A DNA stretch of 64,000 bases from Neisseria sicca (GTDB lineage: Bacteria > Pseudomonadota > Gammaproteobacteria > Burkholderiales > Neisseriaceae): NCBI RefSeq assembly GCF_017753665.1, contig NZ_CP072524.1, positions 1,302,001-1,366,000 of the forward strand, given 5' to 3'. Of this stretch, positions 1 to 9,498 are shown in pieces. Position numbers and translations under genes: made by a program. The notes beneath the pieces are model-generated. The model was given only the letters and a program-made list of their open reading frames with translations. It did no database searches and was not told where the DNA came from. Position 1 is the first letter of the stretch. The number at the start of each line of letters is the position of its first letter.

Positions 1-54
1 TTCCGGCTGATGCAAGGACAACAGTGGCTTTCTTCCACGACCAATCGAAAGATT

Positions 55-102
55 GGTTTTTCAGACGACCTCTCAAGCATCGAAGGTCGTCTGAAAAACC
101 GG
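55..102. terminator. Inverted DUS pair (probable terminator)
   Basis: Two DUS copies face each other (61-70 and about 83-94) with a short loop, forming a hairpin typical of neisserial terminators. It probably ends the transcript of a gene lying left of the window. Bases 1-227 hold no convincing gene; the small open frame there is built largely of DUS sequence. Confidence 0.55.
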
Positions 103-227
103 TTTCAAGCATTCACGAACCCGACAAGCCAAAAACACAATAATCAGACGGCTTCTGAGGATTTTTATCCGGTTTCGCTATATAATCAAAGCCTAATAAT
201 CCCCGTATTCAGATTAGAAAGCCCGTT

Positions 228-983
228 ATGAAACTCATACCACTCATCGCCCTATTTACCCTTGTCGCAAGCGGCAGTGCAGCGGCGGCCGAAATGGCAA
301 AAGTTGAAGGCGGCAGCTACCGCCCGCTCTATCTGAAAAAAGAGACAAACCTCATCAAAGTCAAACCTTTCCAAATCGACAAGTACCCCGTTACCAATGC
401 CGAATTTGCAGAGTTTGTCAAAAAACATCCCCAGTGGCAAAAAGGTAAAGTCAGTTCCAAACAAGCCGAACCTACCTACCTGAAACATTGGGTTAAAACC
501 GGCAGCAACAGCTACGCGCCCAAACCCAACGAACTGAAACATCCGGTAACCAACGTATCTTGGTTTGCCGCTAACGCTTACTGCACTTCACAAGGCAAAC
601 GCCTGCCGACCATAGACCAGTGGGAATTTGCCGGACTCGCCTCCGCTACTCAGAAAAACGGTTCTGCCGAACCCGGCTACAACCGCACCATTCTTGACTG
701 GTATGCAGACGGCGGCAGAAACGGCTTGCACGATGTCGGCAAAAGCAAACCCAACTACTGGGGCATTTACGATATGCACGGTCTGATTTGGGAATGGACG
801 GAAGACTTCAACAGCAGCCTGTTGTCGTCAGGCAATGCCGATACGCAAATGTTTTGCAGCGGCGCATCCGTAGGTTCCAGCGATCCATCAAATTACGCCG
901 CCTTCCTGCGCTACGGCATACGCACCAGCCTGCAATCGAAATACGTCCTGCACAACTTGGGCTTCCGTTGCGCCTCGAAATAA
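228..983 (+). CDS. Secreted SUMF1/FGE-sulfatase-fold protein
   Basis: 251 residues. An N-terminal signal peptide (hydrophobic about 3-20, Ala-rich cleavage zone ending AAAA) predicts export to the periplasm. The rest matches the formylglycine-generating-enzyme fold: PVTNAEFAEF near 55, PVTNVSWFAANAYC near 105, RLPTIDQWEFA near 125, GLIWEWTEDF near 187 and a C-terminal NLGFRC. True FGE enzymes use two cysteines a few residues apart. Here only the first (MFC) is seen and the second position is not Cys, so sulfatase activation is unlikely. NirV-like or substrate-binding members of the family are closer in appearance. It stands alone, ended by the DUS hairpin at 1191. Confidence 0.8.
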   Translation: MKLIPLIALFTLVASGSAAAAEMAKVEGGSYRPLYLKKETNLIKVKPFQIDKYPVTNAEFAEFVKKHPQWQKGKVSSKQAEPTYLKHWVKTGSNSYAPKPNELKHPVTNVSWFAANAYCTSQGKRLPTIDQWEFAGLASATQKNGSAEPGYNRTILDWYADGGRNGLHDVGKSKPNYWGIYDMHGLIWEWTEDFNSSLLSSGNADTQMFCSGASVGSSDPSNYAAFLRYGIRTSLQSKYVLHNLGFRCASK

Positions 984-1190
984 CCGGTTTCATCACCAAA
1001 GCAGCTTTGGCGGTACTGAAAGGTATCGCCTTTTTTTTGAGTTTGAGGTTAATTTGAAAATAGCGAATGGACAAAACCTCGTGCCTAACAAATTTAGCAT
1101 GACCAAGTTTCTAACGGATTGAATATTCCAAGCAACTGGTCTATCTCTCTACCTCTTCCTAATTTTCATTAATAAATATACCAGCAAACC

Positions 1191-1226
1191 AAAGGTCGTC
1201 TGAATGTTTTTCAGACGACCTTTTTT
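1191..1226. terminator. DUS-pair bidirectional terminator
   Basis: Inverted DUS copies with a short loop, followed by T6, lie between the converging SUMF1-like gene and ispG. Either strand reads as stem-loop plus U-tract. Confidence 0.7.
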
Positions 1227-1237
1227 GTTTATGCCTA

Positions 1238-2503
1238 TCAAGCGGACTGTATCGGGATAATACGGTTTTGACTGCGTTTGGCACCGCCTTCGCAATAGTT
1301 GGTTTTGACGTATTCTTCGACAATTTCCAAGAATTCGGCTGCGATGTTGTCGCCTTTTAAAGTCACTTTACGCTCCCCGTCAACATAAACCGGTGCAACA
1401 GGGGTTTCGCCGGTTCCGGGCAGGCTGATGCCGATGTCTGCCAGTTTGCTTTCACCCGGCCCGTTAACGACGCAACCCATGACGGCGACGTTTAAAGACT
1501 CCACGCCGGGATAGATGGTGCGCCATACGGTCATTTTTTGACGCAGGTAATTTTGTACGTCTTGGGCGAGCTCTTGGAAGACCGTACTGGTGGTGCGTCC
1601 GCAACCGGGGCAGGCGGTAACCATAGGGGTAAATGAGCGCAGCCCCATGGTTTGTAAAATTTCCTGACCAACAATGACTTCCTGAGTACGTGAACTGCCG
1701 GGTTCGGGGGTGAGTGAAATACGGATGGTGTCGCCGATGCCTTCTTGGAGCAGTACGGCCAAGGCGGCGGTAGAGGCGACAATGCCTTTGCTGCCCATGC
1801 CTGCTTCCGTCAAGCCTAAGTGAAGCGGATATTGGCAACGGCTGCCCAGCTCGCGGTAAACTTGAATCAAATCCTGAACGGAGCTGACTTTGCACGACAA
1901 GATGATTTTGTCTTCGGGCAAACCTAACAAAACGGCTTTTTCAGCAGATTCCAGCGCCGAAATAATCAAGGCATCTTTCATGATTTCTTCAGGCGGTTTG
2001 GGCGATGAGGACGCCAGATTGGCATCCATCATGCGCTTGGCGAGGCTTTGGTCAAGCGAACCCCAGTTGACGCCGATACGGACGGCTTTGTCGTTTTCGG
2101 CGGCAGTTCGAATCATATAGGCAAATTTTTCATCACCTTTTGCGCCTTTGCCGACATTTCCGGGGTTGATGCGGTATTTGGACAAGGCTTTGCCGCACTC
2201 GGGAAATTCCGCCAACAGACGTTCGCCATTGAAATGGAAGTCGCCAATCAGCGGGGTGGTGTAACCCATGTCGTCCAAACGCTGGCGGATTTCGGCAACT
2301 TTGGAGGCGGCTTCCGGGCTGTTGACGGTAATGCGCACCATTTCTGAGCCTGCATCGCTCAATTCTTTGACTTGCAGGGCGGTTGCTTTAGCATCTGCGG
2401 TATCGGTATTGGTCATTGATTGCACGACAACGGGAGCATCTGAACCGACGGTGAGATGATCGATTTGTACTTGATGGGTTTGGCGGCGTTTGGGTATGTT
2501 CAT
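1238..2503 (-). CDS. ispG: 4-hydroxy-3-methylbut-2-enyl diphosphate synthase IspG
   Basis: 421 residues, the usual length for the single-domain bacterial enzyme. It converts MEcPP to HMBPP in the non-mevalonate isoprenoid pathway with a 4Fe-4S cluster and flavodoxin or ferredoxin as donor. The start IPKRRQTHQVQIDHLTVG and the cluster motifs ACPGCGRTT (about 300) and MGCVVNGPGE (about 345) are visible. It is the last gene of a minus-strand cluster (rlmN, pilW, rodZ-like, ispG) and starts 2 bp after the rodZ-like stop, so co-transcription is likely. Confidence 0.96.
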   Translation of the reverse strand: MNIPKRRQTHQVQIDHLTVGSDAPVVVQSMTNTDTADAKATALQVKELSDAGSEMVRITVNSPEAASKVAEIRQRLDDMGYTTPLIGDFHFNGERLLAEFPECGKALSKYRINPGNVGKGAKGDEKFAYMIRTAAENDKAVRIGVNWGSLDQSLAKRMMDANLASSSPKPPEEIMKDALIISALESAEKAVLLGLPEDKIILSCKVSSVQDLIQVYRELGSRCQYPLHLGLTEAGMGSKGIVASTAALAVLLQEGIGDTIRISLTPEPGSSRTQEVIVGQEILQTMGLRSFTPMVTACPGCGRTTSTVFQELAQDVQNYLRQKMTVWRTIYPGVESLNVAVMGCVVNGPGESKLADIGISLPGTGETPVAPVYVDGERKVTLKGDNIAAEFLEIVEEYVKTNYCEGGAKRSQNRIIPIQSA

Positions 2504-2505
2504 CT

Positions 2506-3378
2506 TTATTTTTTTCCTGCTACAAAGGAAGCTGATTTTTCACCGGCAGCCCGGTATTCTGCCAGATTGATGGTTGTCCCGCCATAATTGGCTTGTGCGC
2601 CTGTGGCAATACCGATCCAGACATTGTAGGGCGCACCGCCTTTAAAACGCCTTTCGCTTCCTGCGGGAATGATCCGGCTGAAAATCATGGTACCTTTCTT
2701 GTCGGTGATAATCAGATTACTTCGGTATTGGACTTTAATCCAAAGCTCGTCTGAATCGACTTTGACTTCAGGTGCGGATGCCGCTGCTTCGGATGTGGCG
2801 ACACTTGAAGCTGCTTTTTCGGCATTGGATATTTCTTGTTTGCCGTTTTCTGCCATATTGGAAACGGCAACATTTTCTTTTTTCAAATCCGGCGTCTGCA
2901 TACTGTTACGTACTGCATCGCTGTTTTGCGCGACTTGTTGTTCGTTTTCATGATTGGACTTGCTTTGCCAAACATAAATACCGCCGCCAAGCAGGATGAG
3001 CGCCGCCATGCCCAAAACCCATTTGGGAAAACCGACTTTTTCACCATCTTGGTAGTTCAAGCCGGCATTTTGTTTGCGATCAACCAGATAGACATGGTCT
3101 TCTTCCGGCGCGGAAATGGCTTTCAGACGACCTGTAATGGTTGTTTCATCGATTTTCAACAGGCGGGCATAAGAACGCAGATAGCCCATAACGAAGACCA
3201 ACCCTGAAAAGAAAGAATAGTCTCCTTTTTCAAGTGCTTCAATTTGTTCGGCAGACAGTTTCAACCGTCGTGCTACTTCATCAATATCCCAACCTGATTT
3301 GTGTCTGAGTTGTCCCAGCTCATCACCCAATGATTTGGCAGCTTGAATGTCGTATTCGTTTTTCTTTTGATTTTCCAT
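2506..3378 (-). CDS. rodZ: RodZ-like membrane protein with Cro/C1 HTH
   Basis: 290 residues. An N-terminal HTH_25 domain (about 14-75; GDELGQLRHKSGWDIDEVAR) is followed by a basic linker, one membrane segment (about 119-137; WVLGMAALILLGGGIYVW), an Ala/Ser/Glu-rich periplasmic linker and a C-terminal DUF4115 domain (about 205-285). RodZ links MreB to the cell-wall machinery in rods; in a mostly coccoid genus the role is uncertain, so the symbol is by architecture. A DUS lies in frame, encoding the residues TGRLK. It sits between pilW and ispG with gaps of 4 and 2 bp. Confidence 0.8.
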   Translation of the reverse strand: MENQKKNEYDIQAAKSLGDELGQLRHKSGWDIDEVARRLKLSAEQIEALEKGDYSFFSGLVFVMGYLRSYARLLKIDETTITGRLKAISAPEEDHVYLVDRKQNAGLNYQDGEKVGFPKWVLGMAALILLGGGIYVWQSKSNHENEQQVAQNSDAVRNSMQTPDLKKENVAVSNMAENGKQEISNAEKAASSVATSEAAASAPEVKVDSDELWIKVQYRSNLIITDKKGTMIFSRIIPAGSERRFKGGAPYNVWIGIATGAQANYGGTTINLAEYRAAGEKSASFVAGKK

Positions 3379-3382
3379 GTGG

Positions 3383-4138
3383 TTACTTACCTGTGGTTAC
3401 TGCCTGTAATTGTTCCGAGTAGGGGAAGTTTGCCCTTAACTGGGCTTCGTATTCGTAGGCTGCCTGGCTATTGCCCATAGCGGTCGCCAATTTCCAACCC
3501 AGCAGCAAATCATCTGCCTGCAAGACATCGACTTTGCTTTGATATTGGCGGAAATAATAATCCGCTTCGTTTAAATTGCCTGCCAGCATTTTGGTTCTTG
3601 CCAATTCTTTAAACGCAGGCGGGAACTGAGGTTGCGCGGCCAAAGAGCGTTCGAGATAAGCTTCCGCGAGCGAATATTGTCCCATTTTCGCGCTGCAAAT
3701 GCCCTTGTTGAGGTTGGCGATAAACGGAGAAGGATAAGTCGGATCGGCTAGGGCTTTGTCAAAATAACTGATGGACTGGGCGGGATTATTCATCTCGCTG
3801 CACAAGAACCAGCCGTAGTTATTATTGATTTCCGCATTGTCAGGTTTCAAGGATAGGGCTTTTTGGAAGCTTTCCTGTGCTTTGTCGCGCACTTTGAGAT
3901 ATTGATAGATTTGCGCGCGAACCAGCCATGCATCTTCATTGCTGCTGTCCGCTTTCAATGCCTCTTCAATGCTTACCGTTGCTTGACGGTAATCGCCCCC
4001 GCGCATGTATTCGATAGCCAACTGCGTTTTGATATTGGCGACCTGTGTCGCACGTTCCGCTCTGCTTGGACCTTTTGTGCCGGCGCATGCACCTAAAACC
4101 AAAGTTAAAATAATGGGTTGCCAAATGTTCAGTTTCAT
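3383..4138 (-). CDS. pilW: Type IV pilus biogenesis TPR lipoprotein PilW
   Basis: 251 residues from the ATG at 4138, chosen because it gives a proper lipoprotein signal: hydrophobic 8-16, lipobox LGAC with Cys18. An upstream in-frame ATG at 4174 would put 12 non-signal residues in front. The mature part is a run of TPR helices (for example AIEYMRGGDYRQATVSIEEAL and ALSLKPDNAEINNNYGWFLC). PilW (PilF in Pseudomonas) is the outer-membrane pilotin that assembles and stabilises the PilQ secretin. It lies 2 bp downstream of rlmN and upstream of the rodZ-like gene. Confidence 0.93.
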   Translation of the reverse strand: MKLNIWQPIILTLVLGACAGTKGPSRAERATQVANIKTQLAIEYMRGGDYRQATVSIEEALKADSSNEDAWLVRAQIYQYLKVRDKAQESFQKALSLKPDNAEINNNYGWFLCSEMNNPAQSISYFDKALADPTYPSPFIANLNKGICSAKMGQYSLAEAYLERSLAAQPQFPPAFKELARTKMLAGNLNEADYYFRQYQSKVDVLQADDLLLGWKLATAMGNSQAAYEYEAQLRANFPYSEQLQAVTTGK

Positions 4139-4140
4139 AA

Positions 4141-5235
4141 TCAGCTCTGTTGTTCGACCAAAATCTGCTGCCATTTTTGTTGGCGGCGTGTTTTATCTTG
4201 TACTTGTCCTGCTAATTGACCGCAAGCTGCGTCAATATCGTCGCCACGCGTTTTACGGACGGTTACCACGAATCCTGCCTGCTGCAAAATATCGCGGAAA
4301 ACGCGGATATTTTCATTGGTAGAGCGTTCGTAGCCGGAATTTGGGAAGGGATTGAACGGAATCAGATTGAATTTGCACGGTACATCTTTTACCAACTCAA
4401 TCAGTTCACGCGCATGCTGCGCCTTGTCATTGACTCCGTCTAGCATAACGTATTCAAAAGTAATGAAATCTCTTGGTGCTTTGACCAAATAGCGTTGACA
4501 TGCCGCCATCAACTCTTTCAACGGATATTTTTTATTCAGTGGAACGATTTGATCGCGTACTTCGTCATTGGAAGCGTGAAGGGACACTGCCAGCGCAACA
4601 GGCATCGCATCGCGCAGCCTGTCCATTTGCGGCACCATACCCGATGTGGAAACGGTAACGCGGCGGCGGCTTAGACCGTAGCCATGATCGTCCAGCATGA
4701 TGCTCAGCGCAGTAACGACGTTATCGAAGTTCGCCATTGGCTCGCCCATGCCCATCATCACCACATTGGAAATCACACGTTCGTTTTTCGGAGTAACGCC
4801 CATCGCTTTGTTTGCCCACCACAATTGCCCGATGATTTCGGCAGCGGTCAGATTACGATTGAAACCTTGGCGGCCGGTAGAACAGAAGGTGCATTCCAAT
4901 GCGCAGCCGACTTGCGAGGAAATACACAACGTACCGCGTTCTGCTTCGGGAATAAACACCGTTTCCACGCCGTTGCCCGTTCCCACATCCAGCAGCCATT
5001 TGCGCGTACCATCGGTGGATTCTTGCGCCATCATCAGTTTGGGCACATCCACGCTTGCCTGTTCGTTGAGTTTCAGACGCAGAGATTTTGCCAAATCGGT
5101 CATTTCATCGAAACTTTGCGCACCGGCTTGGTGGATCCAGCGCATGACTTGTTTGGCGCGGAACGGTTTCTCGCCCATCTCGGCAAAATGATGGGTCAGA
5201 CCGTTTAAATCGTAATTCAGCAGATTGGTTTTCAT
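4141..5235 (-). CDS. rlmN: Dual-specificity 23S rRNA/tRNA A-methyltransferase RlmN
   Basis: 364 residues. Radical-SAM enzyme making m2A2503 in 23S rRNA and m2A37 in some tRNAs. The cluster motif CALECTFCSTGRQGFNRNL (about 115) holds three cysteines, GMGEPMANFDN (about 165) binds SAM, and a C-terminal cysteine (DIDAACGQL, about 340) supplies the methyl-carrier residue. Length is normal. It leads the cluster that continues into pilW. Confidence 0.96.
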   Translation of the reverse strand: MKTNLLNYDLNGLTHHFAEMGEKPFRAKQVMRWIHQAGAQSFDEMTDLAKSLRLKLNEQASVDVPKLMMAQESTDGTRKWLLDVGTGNGVETVFIPEAERGTLCISSQVGCALECTFCSTGRQGFNRNLTAAEIIGQLWWANKAMGVTPKNERVISNVVMMGMGEPMANFDNVVTALSIMLDDHGYGLSRRRVTVSTSGMVPQMDRLRDAMPVALAVSLHASNDEVRDQIVPLNKKYPLKELMAACQRYLVKAPRDFITFEYVMLDGVNDKAQHARELIELVKDVPCKFNLIPFNPFPNSGYERSTNENIRVFRDILQQAGFVVTVRKTRGDDIDAACGQLAGQVQDKTRRQQKWQQILVEQQS

Positions 5236-5388
5236 GTGGTTTATTTCTTGGTAAAGCTTTTGAATAAAGGCTGCCGTTGGTTATAAGTCTTGTGAATCTG
5301 ATGGAGAAGGGAGCTTCGCAACAGTCTAGAAAATCTCCCCAATCCTTTTTTAGCAAACAACTTTTATTCTCAGCCCTCTTCTATCATA

Positions 5389-5428
5389 TTTTCAGACGAC
5401 CCCCATTTTAGAAAGGTCGTCTGAAAAC
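5389..5428. terminator. DUS-pair hairpin
   Basis: Facing DUS copies between ndk and rlmN, both on the minus strand. It would end the ndk transcript before rlmN. Confidence 0.6.
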
Positions 5429-5501
5429 AGATTGAGACAAACAATATCGACAAAACCGTCCAAACGCCCGAACCGGTCGGACGCTCGAACGGCATTTATC
5501 G

Positions 5502-5927
5502 TTAACGCGGGCAGATTTCGCTTTGGCTGAAGAAGTAGGCAATCTCGATTGCTGCGTTTTCCAGACTATCAGAGCCATGTACAGCGTTTACGCTCAGGGA
5601 TTCTGCAAAATCCGCACGTATCGTACCGGGCGCTGCTTCGGCAGGGTTGGTCGCGCCCATCAGTTCACGGTTTTTTGCAACGGCATTTTCACCTTCCAGC
5701 ACCTGAATCATGACGGGACCGCTGGTCATAAAGGCAACCAAGCTGTCGTAAAAAGGACGCTCTTTGTGCACAGCATAAAATTCTTGGGCTTCGCGCACGC
5801 TGAGGTGCTTCATTTTGGCAGCGACAATACGCAGTCCGTTGTCTTCAAAACGGCTGTAAATTTTGCCGATTACATTTTTACCTACAGCATCGGGTTTAAC
5901 GATGGAGATCGTGCGCTCAATAGCCAT
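5502..5927 (-). CDS. ndk: Nucleoside diphosphate kinase
   Basis: 141 residues, family length. Transfers phosphate from ATP to NDPs through a phospho-histidine. ERTISIVKPDAVGKNVIGKI opens the protein and the active-site motif NAVHGSDSLENA (His near 117) is intact. Cytosolic housekeeping gene with its own downstream DUS hairpin. Confidence 0.97.
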   Translation of the reverse strand: MAIERTISIVKPDAVGKNVIGKIYSRFEDNGLRIVAAKMKHLSVREAQEFYAVHKERPFYDSLVAFMTSGPVMIQVLEGENAVAKNRELMGATNPAEAAPGTIRADFAESLSVNAVHGSDSLENAAIEIAYFFSQSEICPR

Positions 5928-6045
5928 ATTATGTCCTTGTTTTTATTGCATTGTGCAATAGTCTGAGGTTGAGGAAAATGAACTGCTATTTTATCAAATT
6001 TCAGTTTACTTTGGGAAAAGCAGCACTTTTTTCTTCGTCCGAATC

Positions 6046-7182
6046 TTATTTTTTCAACGTCAGATGCGGCTGTTCCAAATAAACTTCCGATTGCATTTCC
6101 ACCATACGGCTGGCAGTGCGGGTAAATTCTTCGGCAAAATCGCCCTCGACATAAATATCGTTTACGCCTACCGCGCTGGTGGCACAGAGTTTCACTCGGA
6201 AATCGTACAGTACATCAATCAGCCAAGTAAGGCGGCGCGCTTCGGCCTTTTCCTGCGGTGTCAAACGTTCCAATCCTGATACGAACACCATTTCATAATG
6301 TTCGGCCAGATAGAGGTAATCGGCTTGCGAACGCGGTCCAAAGCATAAAGCGCGGAAATCGAACCAAATGGCACGGTCGGATTGGGCTTTATGCGGAATT
6401 TCTCGCCCGTGTATCACGCTGACGCCGGGATTCAATTCGGCAATTCCCGCCATTTCTTTAAACAAATCAGCCAATTTTTGCTCATTTTCTTCGTTGTTGG
6501 GAACGAAGAAAATCTCGGCAGGACGTAAAGTGCGCAGACGGTAGTCTTCTCCGCCATCAACATTTAAGACGGTCAGGCTGGATTCAATCAGCGCAATGGT
6601 CGGCAGAAAACTGCTTCTGTTTTGACCTTGAGGGTAAAGTTCGGACGGGGCATAGTTGGAAGTTGCCACCAAAACTACGCCTTCGCTCAACAAGTTTTCC
6701 AGCAGGCGACCCAGAATCATCGCATCTGCAATATCGCTGACGTGGAATTCGTCAAAACACAATACACGGGTTTCTTTGGCAATCTCGGCAGCTACTGCCT
6801 TTAAAGGATTGGCTTCGCTTTTCAAGTCTTTCAAACGCTTATGGATTTCCGCCATAAAGGCATGAAAGTGGACGCGGCGTTTGCGGCGGTATGGCAAGCA
6901 GCCAAAAAAAGCGTCCATCAAAAAACTTTTGCCGCGACCCACGCCGCCATAAAAATACAAACCTTTCGGCACTTGAGGAGAGCGCAGGCTGCGTCCTAGA
7001 AAGCGATTGCGTTTGCGTTTGAACATCATCAGTTCCGTCCACAAACGATCCAAATATTCAATCGCCCGCGCCTGTGCTTCATCGCGGATAAAATTTGGTT
7101 GTTCGGCTGCAGCCTGATACCAAGTCAGCGGGCTGTGGTTCTCAAACGGAGGGGCGACAAACAGTTGACCTCTATCACTCAT
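6046..7182 (-). CDS. zapE: Cell division protein ZapE (AFG1-type ATPase)
   Basis: 378 residues, normal for the family. Walker A YFYGGVGRGKSFLMDAFF (about 78-95) and Walker B VLCFDEFHVSD (about 140) are intact. ZapE binds FtsZ during constriction in Enterobacteria; the role here is inferred. A Correia element (7217-7323) begins about 35 bp upstream of the start codon and may supply its promoter. Confidence 0.92.
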   Translation of the reverse strand: MSDRGQLFVAPPFENHSPLTWYQAAAEQPNFIRDEAQARAIEYLDRLWTELMMFKRKRNRFLGRSLRSPQVPKGLYFYGGVGRGKSFLMDAFFGCLPYRRKRRVHFHAFMAEIHKRLKDLKSEANPLKAVAAEIAKETRVLCFDEFHVSDIADAMILGRLLENLLSEGVVLVATSNYAPSELYPQGQNRSSFLPTIALIESSLTVLNVDGGEDYRLRTLRPAEIFFVPNNEENEQKLADLFKEMAGIAELNPGVSVIHGREIPHKAQSDRAIWFDFRALCFGPRSQADYLYLAEHYEMVFVSGLERLTPQEKAEARRLTWLIDVLYDFRVKLCATSAVGVNDIYVEGDFAEEFTRTASRMVEMQSEVYLEQPHLTLKK

Positions 7183-7216
7183 ATCTGACCTTTATTATGT
7201 TTTTGGGTTTGACAAT

Positions 7217-7323
7217 TATAGTGGATTAACTTTAAACCAGTACGGCGTTGCCTCGCCTTGCCGTACTATCTGTACTGTCTGCGGCTTCGTCGCCTTGTCC
7301 TGATTTAAATTTAATCCACTATA
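7217..7323. repeat. Correia repeat enclosed element, short class
   Basis: 107 bp, bounded by inverted TATAGTGGATTAA termini with the CCAGTACGGCG inner motif. It matches the internally shortened class of neisserial CREE/NEMIS. The gene-free stretch 7183-7487 otherwise holds two DUS-like motifs and the ihfB terminator. Confidence 0.93.
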
Positions 7324-7446
7324 CGTTTTATCAACGGGCAATCATTAAAAGAAACGTATTATAGATGATTTCAGACGACCCTATGAATTTTCCATTACAA
7401 ATTCCGCCCAAATTACGAAAACAATAGAGAACCATATTTTCAGACG

Positions 7447-7475
7447 ACAAAAAACGCCGCATTTCTGCGGCGTTC
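7447..7475 (-). terminator. Rho-independent terminator of ihfB
   Basis: On the minus strand AACGCCGC (7467-7474) pairs with GCGGCGTT (7453-7460) around a 6-nt loop, followed by a U-rich tail. It lies just after the ihfB stop. Confidence 0.85.
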
Positions 7476-7487
7476 GTTTACTCAGGT

Positions 7488-7802
7488 TTAGTTGGCATTT
7501 TCTTGTAAAGCCAAGTCCACACGTTCACGCAATTCCTTACCGGGCTTGAAGTGAGGGACGTGTTTTTCAGGCACTTCCACACGTTCGCCGGTTTTGGGGT
7601 TGCGGCCGATACGGGCCGGGCGATGGTTCAAATCGAAGCTGCCGAAACCACGGATTTCAATACGCTGACCGCGAGCCAGCGAGCGGGTCATGGTATCAAC
7701 CAAAACCTTTACGCTGTATTCGACGTCTTTTGCCAGCAATTGGTTACCGTTTTTCTCGGCAAAAACTTCTGCCAAACGAACCATTAATTCAGACTTCGTC
7801 AT
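7488..7802 (-). CDS. ihfB: Integration host factor subunit beta
   Basis: 104 residues. HU/IHF fold with the conserved DNA-binding arm signature GFGSFDLNHRPARIGRNPKTG (about 52-72, ending GE). It pairs with IhfA to bend DNA. It starts 10 bp after the rpsA stop, the usual rpsA-ihfB arrangement. Long-class Correia elements, two of which lie in this window, are known IHF targets. Confidence 0.95.
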   Translation of the reverse strand: MTKSELMVRLAEVFAEKNGNQLLAKDVEYSVKVLVDTMTRSLARGQRIEIRGFGSFDLNHRPARIGRNPKTGERVEVPEKHVPHFKPGKELRERVDLALQENAN

Positions 7803-7812
7803 GTCTGCAACC

Positions 7813-9498
7813 TTATTCTTGGTCGCCGGACAGTTTGGCTTTCAGCAAGTCGCCGAGGCTGGTAGTACCGGCGCTGGCGGTTGCAGCAGCGTTGACTGAA
7901 TTCAGGGCTTCGCGGTTTTCTTTGGCGTCTTTAGCTTTAACAGACAGGCGGATGCTGCGGTTTTTGCGGTCGACGGTAACGATAACGGCTTCAACCTCGT
8001 CACCTTCTTTCAGTTTGGTGGTCAGGTCTTCAACGCGGTCGGCTGCGAATTCGGAAGCAGGCAGGTAGCCTTCTACTTCGTCAGACAGGGCAACAACGGC
8101 ACCTTTGGCGTCAACAGATTTCACAGAACCTTTAACCAAAGAACCTTTGTCGTTTACGCTGATGAAGTTACCGAAAGGATCGCCTTCCAGCTGTTTGATG
8201 CCCAAAGAGATGCGCTCTTTGTCAACGTCGATTGCCAATACAACGGCTTCAACCTCTTCGCCTTTTTTGTATTTGCGTACAGCTTCTTCGCCGGCTTCAG
8301 TCCAGGACAGGTCAGACAGGTGAACCAGACCGTCGATACCGCCAGGCAGACCTACGAATACGCCGAAGTCAGTGATGGATTTAACCGCACCGGAGATTTT
8401 GTCGCCTTTGTTGTGGTTGGCAGCAAATTCTTCCCAAGGATTGGCTTGGCATTGTTTCATACCCAAAGAGATACGGCGGCGGTCTTCGTCGATTTCCAGG
8501 ATCATTACTTCAACTTCGTCGCCCAATTGTACGACTTTGCTTGGGTGTACGTTTTTGTTGGTCCAATCCATTTCGGAAACGTGTACCAAACCTTCAATGC
8601 CTTGTTCGATTTCAACGAACGCACCGTAGTCGGTCAGGTTGGATACTTTACCGAACAGACGGGTGCCTTGTGGGTAACGACGGGTCAGACCGCTCCAAGG
8701 ATCTTCGCCCAATTGTTTCATACCCAGAGAAACACGTTGTTTGTCTTGGTCGAATTTCAGGACTTTGGCTTCAACTTCTTGACCGACTTCCAGAACTTCG
8801 CTCGGGTGTTTCACACGGCGCCATGCCAAGTCGGTGATGTGCAACAGACCGTCGATGCCGCCCAAGTCAACGAATGCACCGTAGTCGGTGATGTTTTTAA
8901 CGATACCTTTGATGATAGAGCCTTCTTGCAGGTTTTCCAGCAGGGCTTTACGCTCTTCACCCAAAGTAGCTTCCAGAACGGCGCGGCGGGAAACCACGAC
9001 GTTGTTGCGTTTTTTGTCCAGTTTGATGACTTTGAATTCGATTTCTTTGCCTTCAAAGTGGGAAGTGTCTTTAACGGGACGCACGTCAACCAGAGAACCC
9101 GGCAGGAATGCGCGGATGCTGTTGATCATAACGGTCAGGCCGCCTTTGACTTTGCCATTGATAACGCCGGACAGGATGTCGCCGTTTTCCATCGCTTCTT
9201 CCAAAGCGATCCAGTCGGCAGCACGTTTGGCTTTTTCGCGGGACAGTTTGGTTTCGCCGAAGCCGTTTTCAACAGATTCGATGGTAACGGTAACGAAATC
9301 GCCAACTTTAACTTCAATCTCGCCCTGAGCGTTTTTGAATTCAGCAACGTCAATCAGAGATTCTGATTTCAGACCTGCGTTTACAGTGACGAAGTTTTGA
9401 TCAATGCCGACTACTTCAGCAGTAATCACTTCACCTGGGTTCATTTCTTGCAGGGTAAAGCTTTCTTCAAGCAGCTGGGCAAAATTTTCCATAGTCAT
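7813..9498 (-). CDS. rpsA: 30S ribosomal protein S1
   Basis: 561 residues with six S1 RNA-binding domains; the repeated pattern G-x-V-x-x-I-T-D-(Y/F)-G-(A/V)-F-V is clear in the central four (for example NITDYGAFVDLGGIDGLLHI and SITDFGVFVGLPGGIDGLVH). It recruits mRNA to the 30S subunit. The C-terminus is an Ala/Ser-rich tail. It lies upstream of ihfB in the same transcript. Confidence 0.97.
   Translation of the reverse strand: MTMENFAQLLEESFTLQEMNPGEVITAEVVGIDQNFVTVNAGLKSESLIDVAEFKNAQGEIEVKVGDFVTVTIESVENGFGETKLSREKAKRAADWIALEEAMENGDILSGVINGKVKGGLTVMINSIRAFLPGSLVDVRPVKDTSHFEGKEIEFKVIKLDKKRNNVVVSRRAVLEATLGEERKALLENLQEGSIIKGIVKNITDYGAFVDLGGIDGLLHITDLAWRRVKHPSEVLEVGQEVEAKVLKFDQDKQRVSLGMKQLGEDPWSGLTRRYPQGTRLFGKVSNLTDYGAFVEIEQGIEGLVHVSEMDWTNKNVHPSKVVQLGDEVEVMILEIDEDRRRISLGMKQCQANPWEEFAANHNKGDKISGAVKSITDFGVFVGLPGGIDGLVHLSDLSWTEAGEEAVRKYKKGEEVEAVVLAIDVDKERISLGIKQLEGDPFGNFISVNDKGSLVKGSVKSVDAKGAVVALSDEVEGYLPASEFAADRVEDLTTKLKEGDEVEAVIVTVDRKNRSIRLSVKAKDAKENREALNSVNAAATASAGTTSLGDLLKAKLSGDQE

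Noticed and set aside
10..231. 73-codon open frame at the left edge
   Set aside because: Most of it is translated DUS hairpin (FSDDLSS, EGRLKN); no ribosome site or family.
8320..9366. 348-codon open frame antisense to rpsA
   Set aside because: It is a shadow of the S1 repeats: Phe/Asp/Val-rich text with no family, no ribosome site, fully inside a certain gene.
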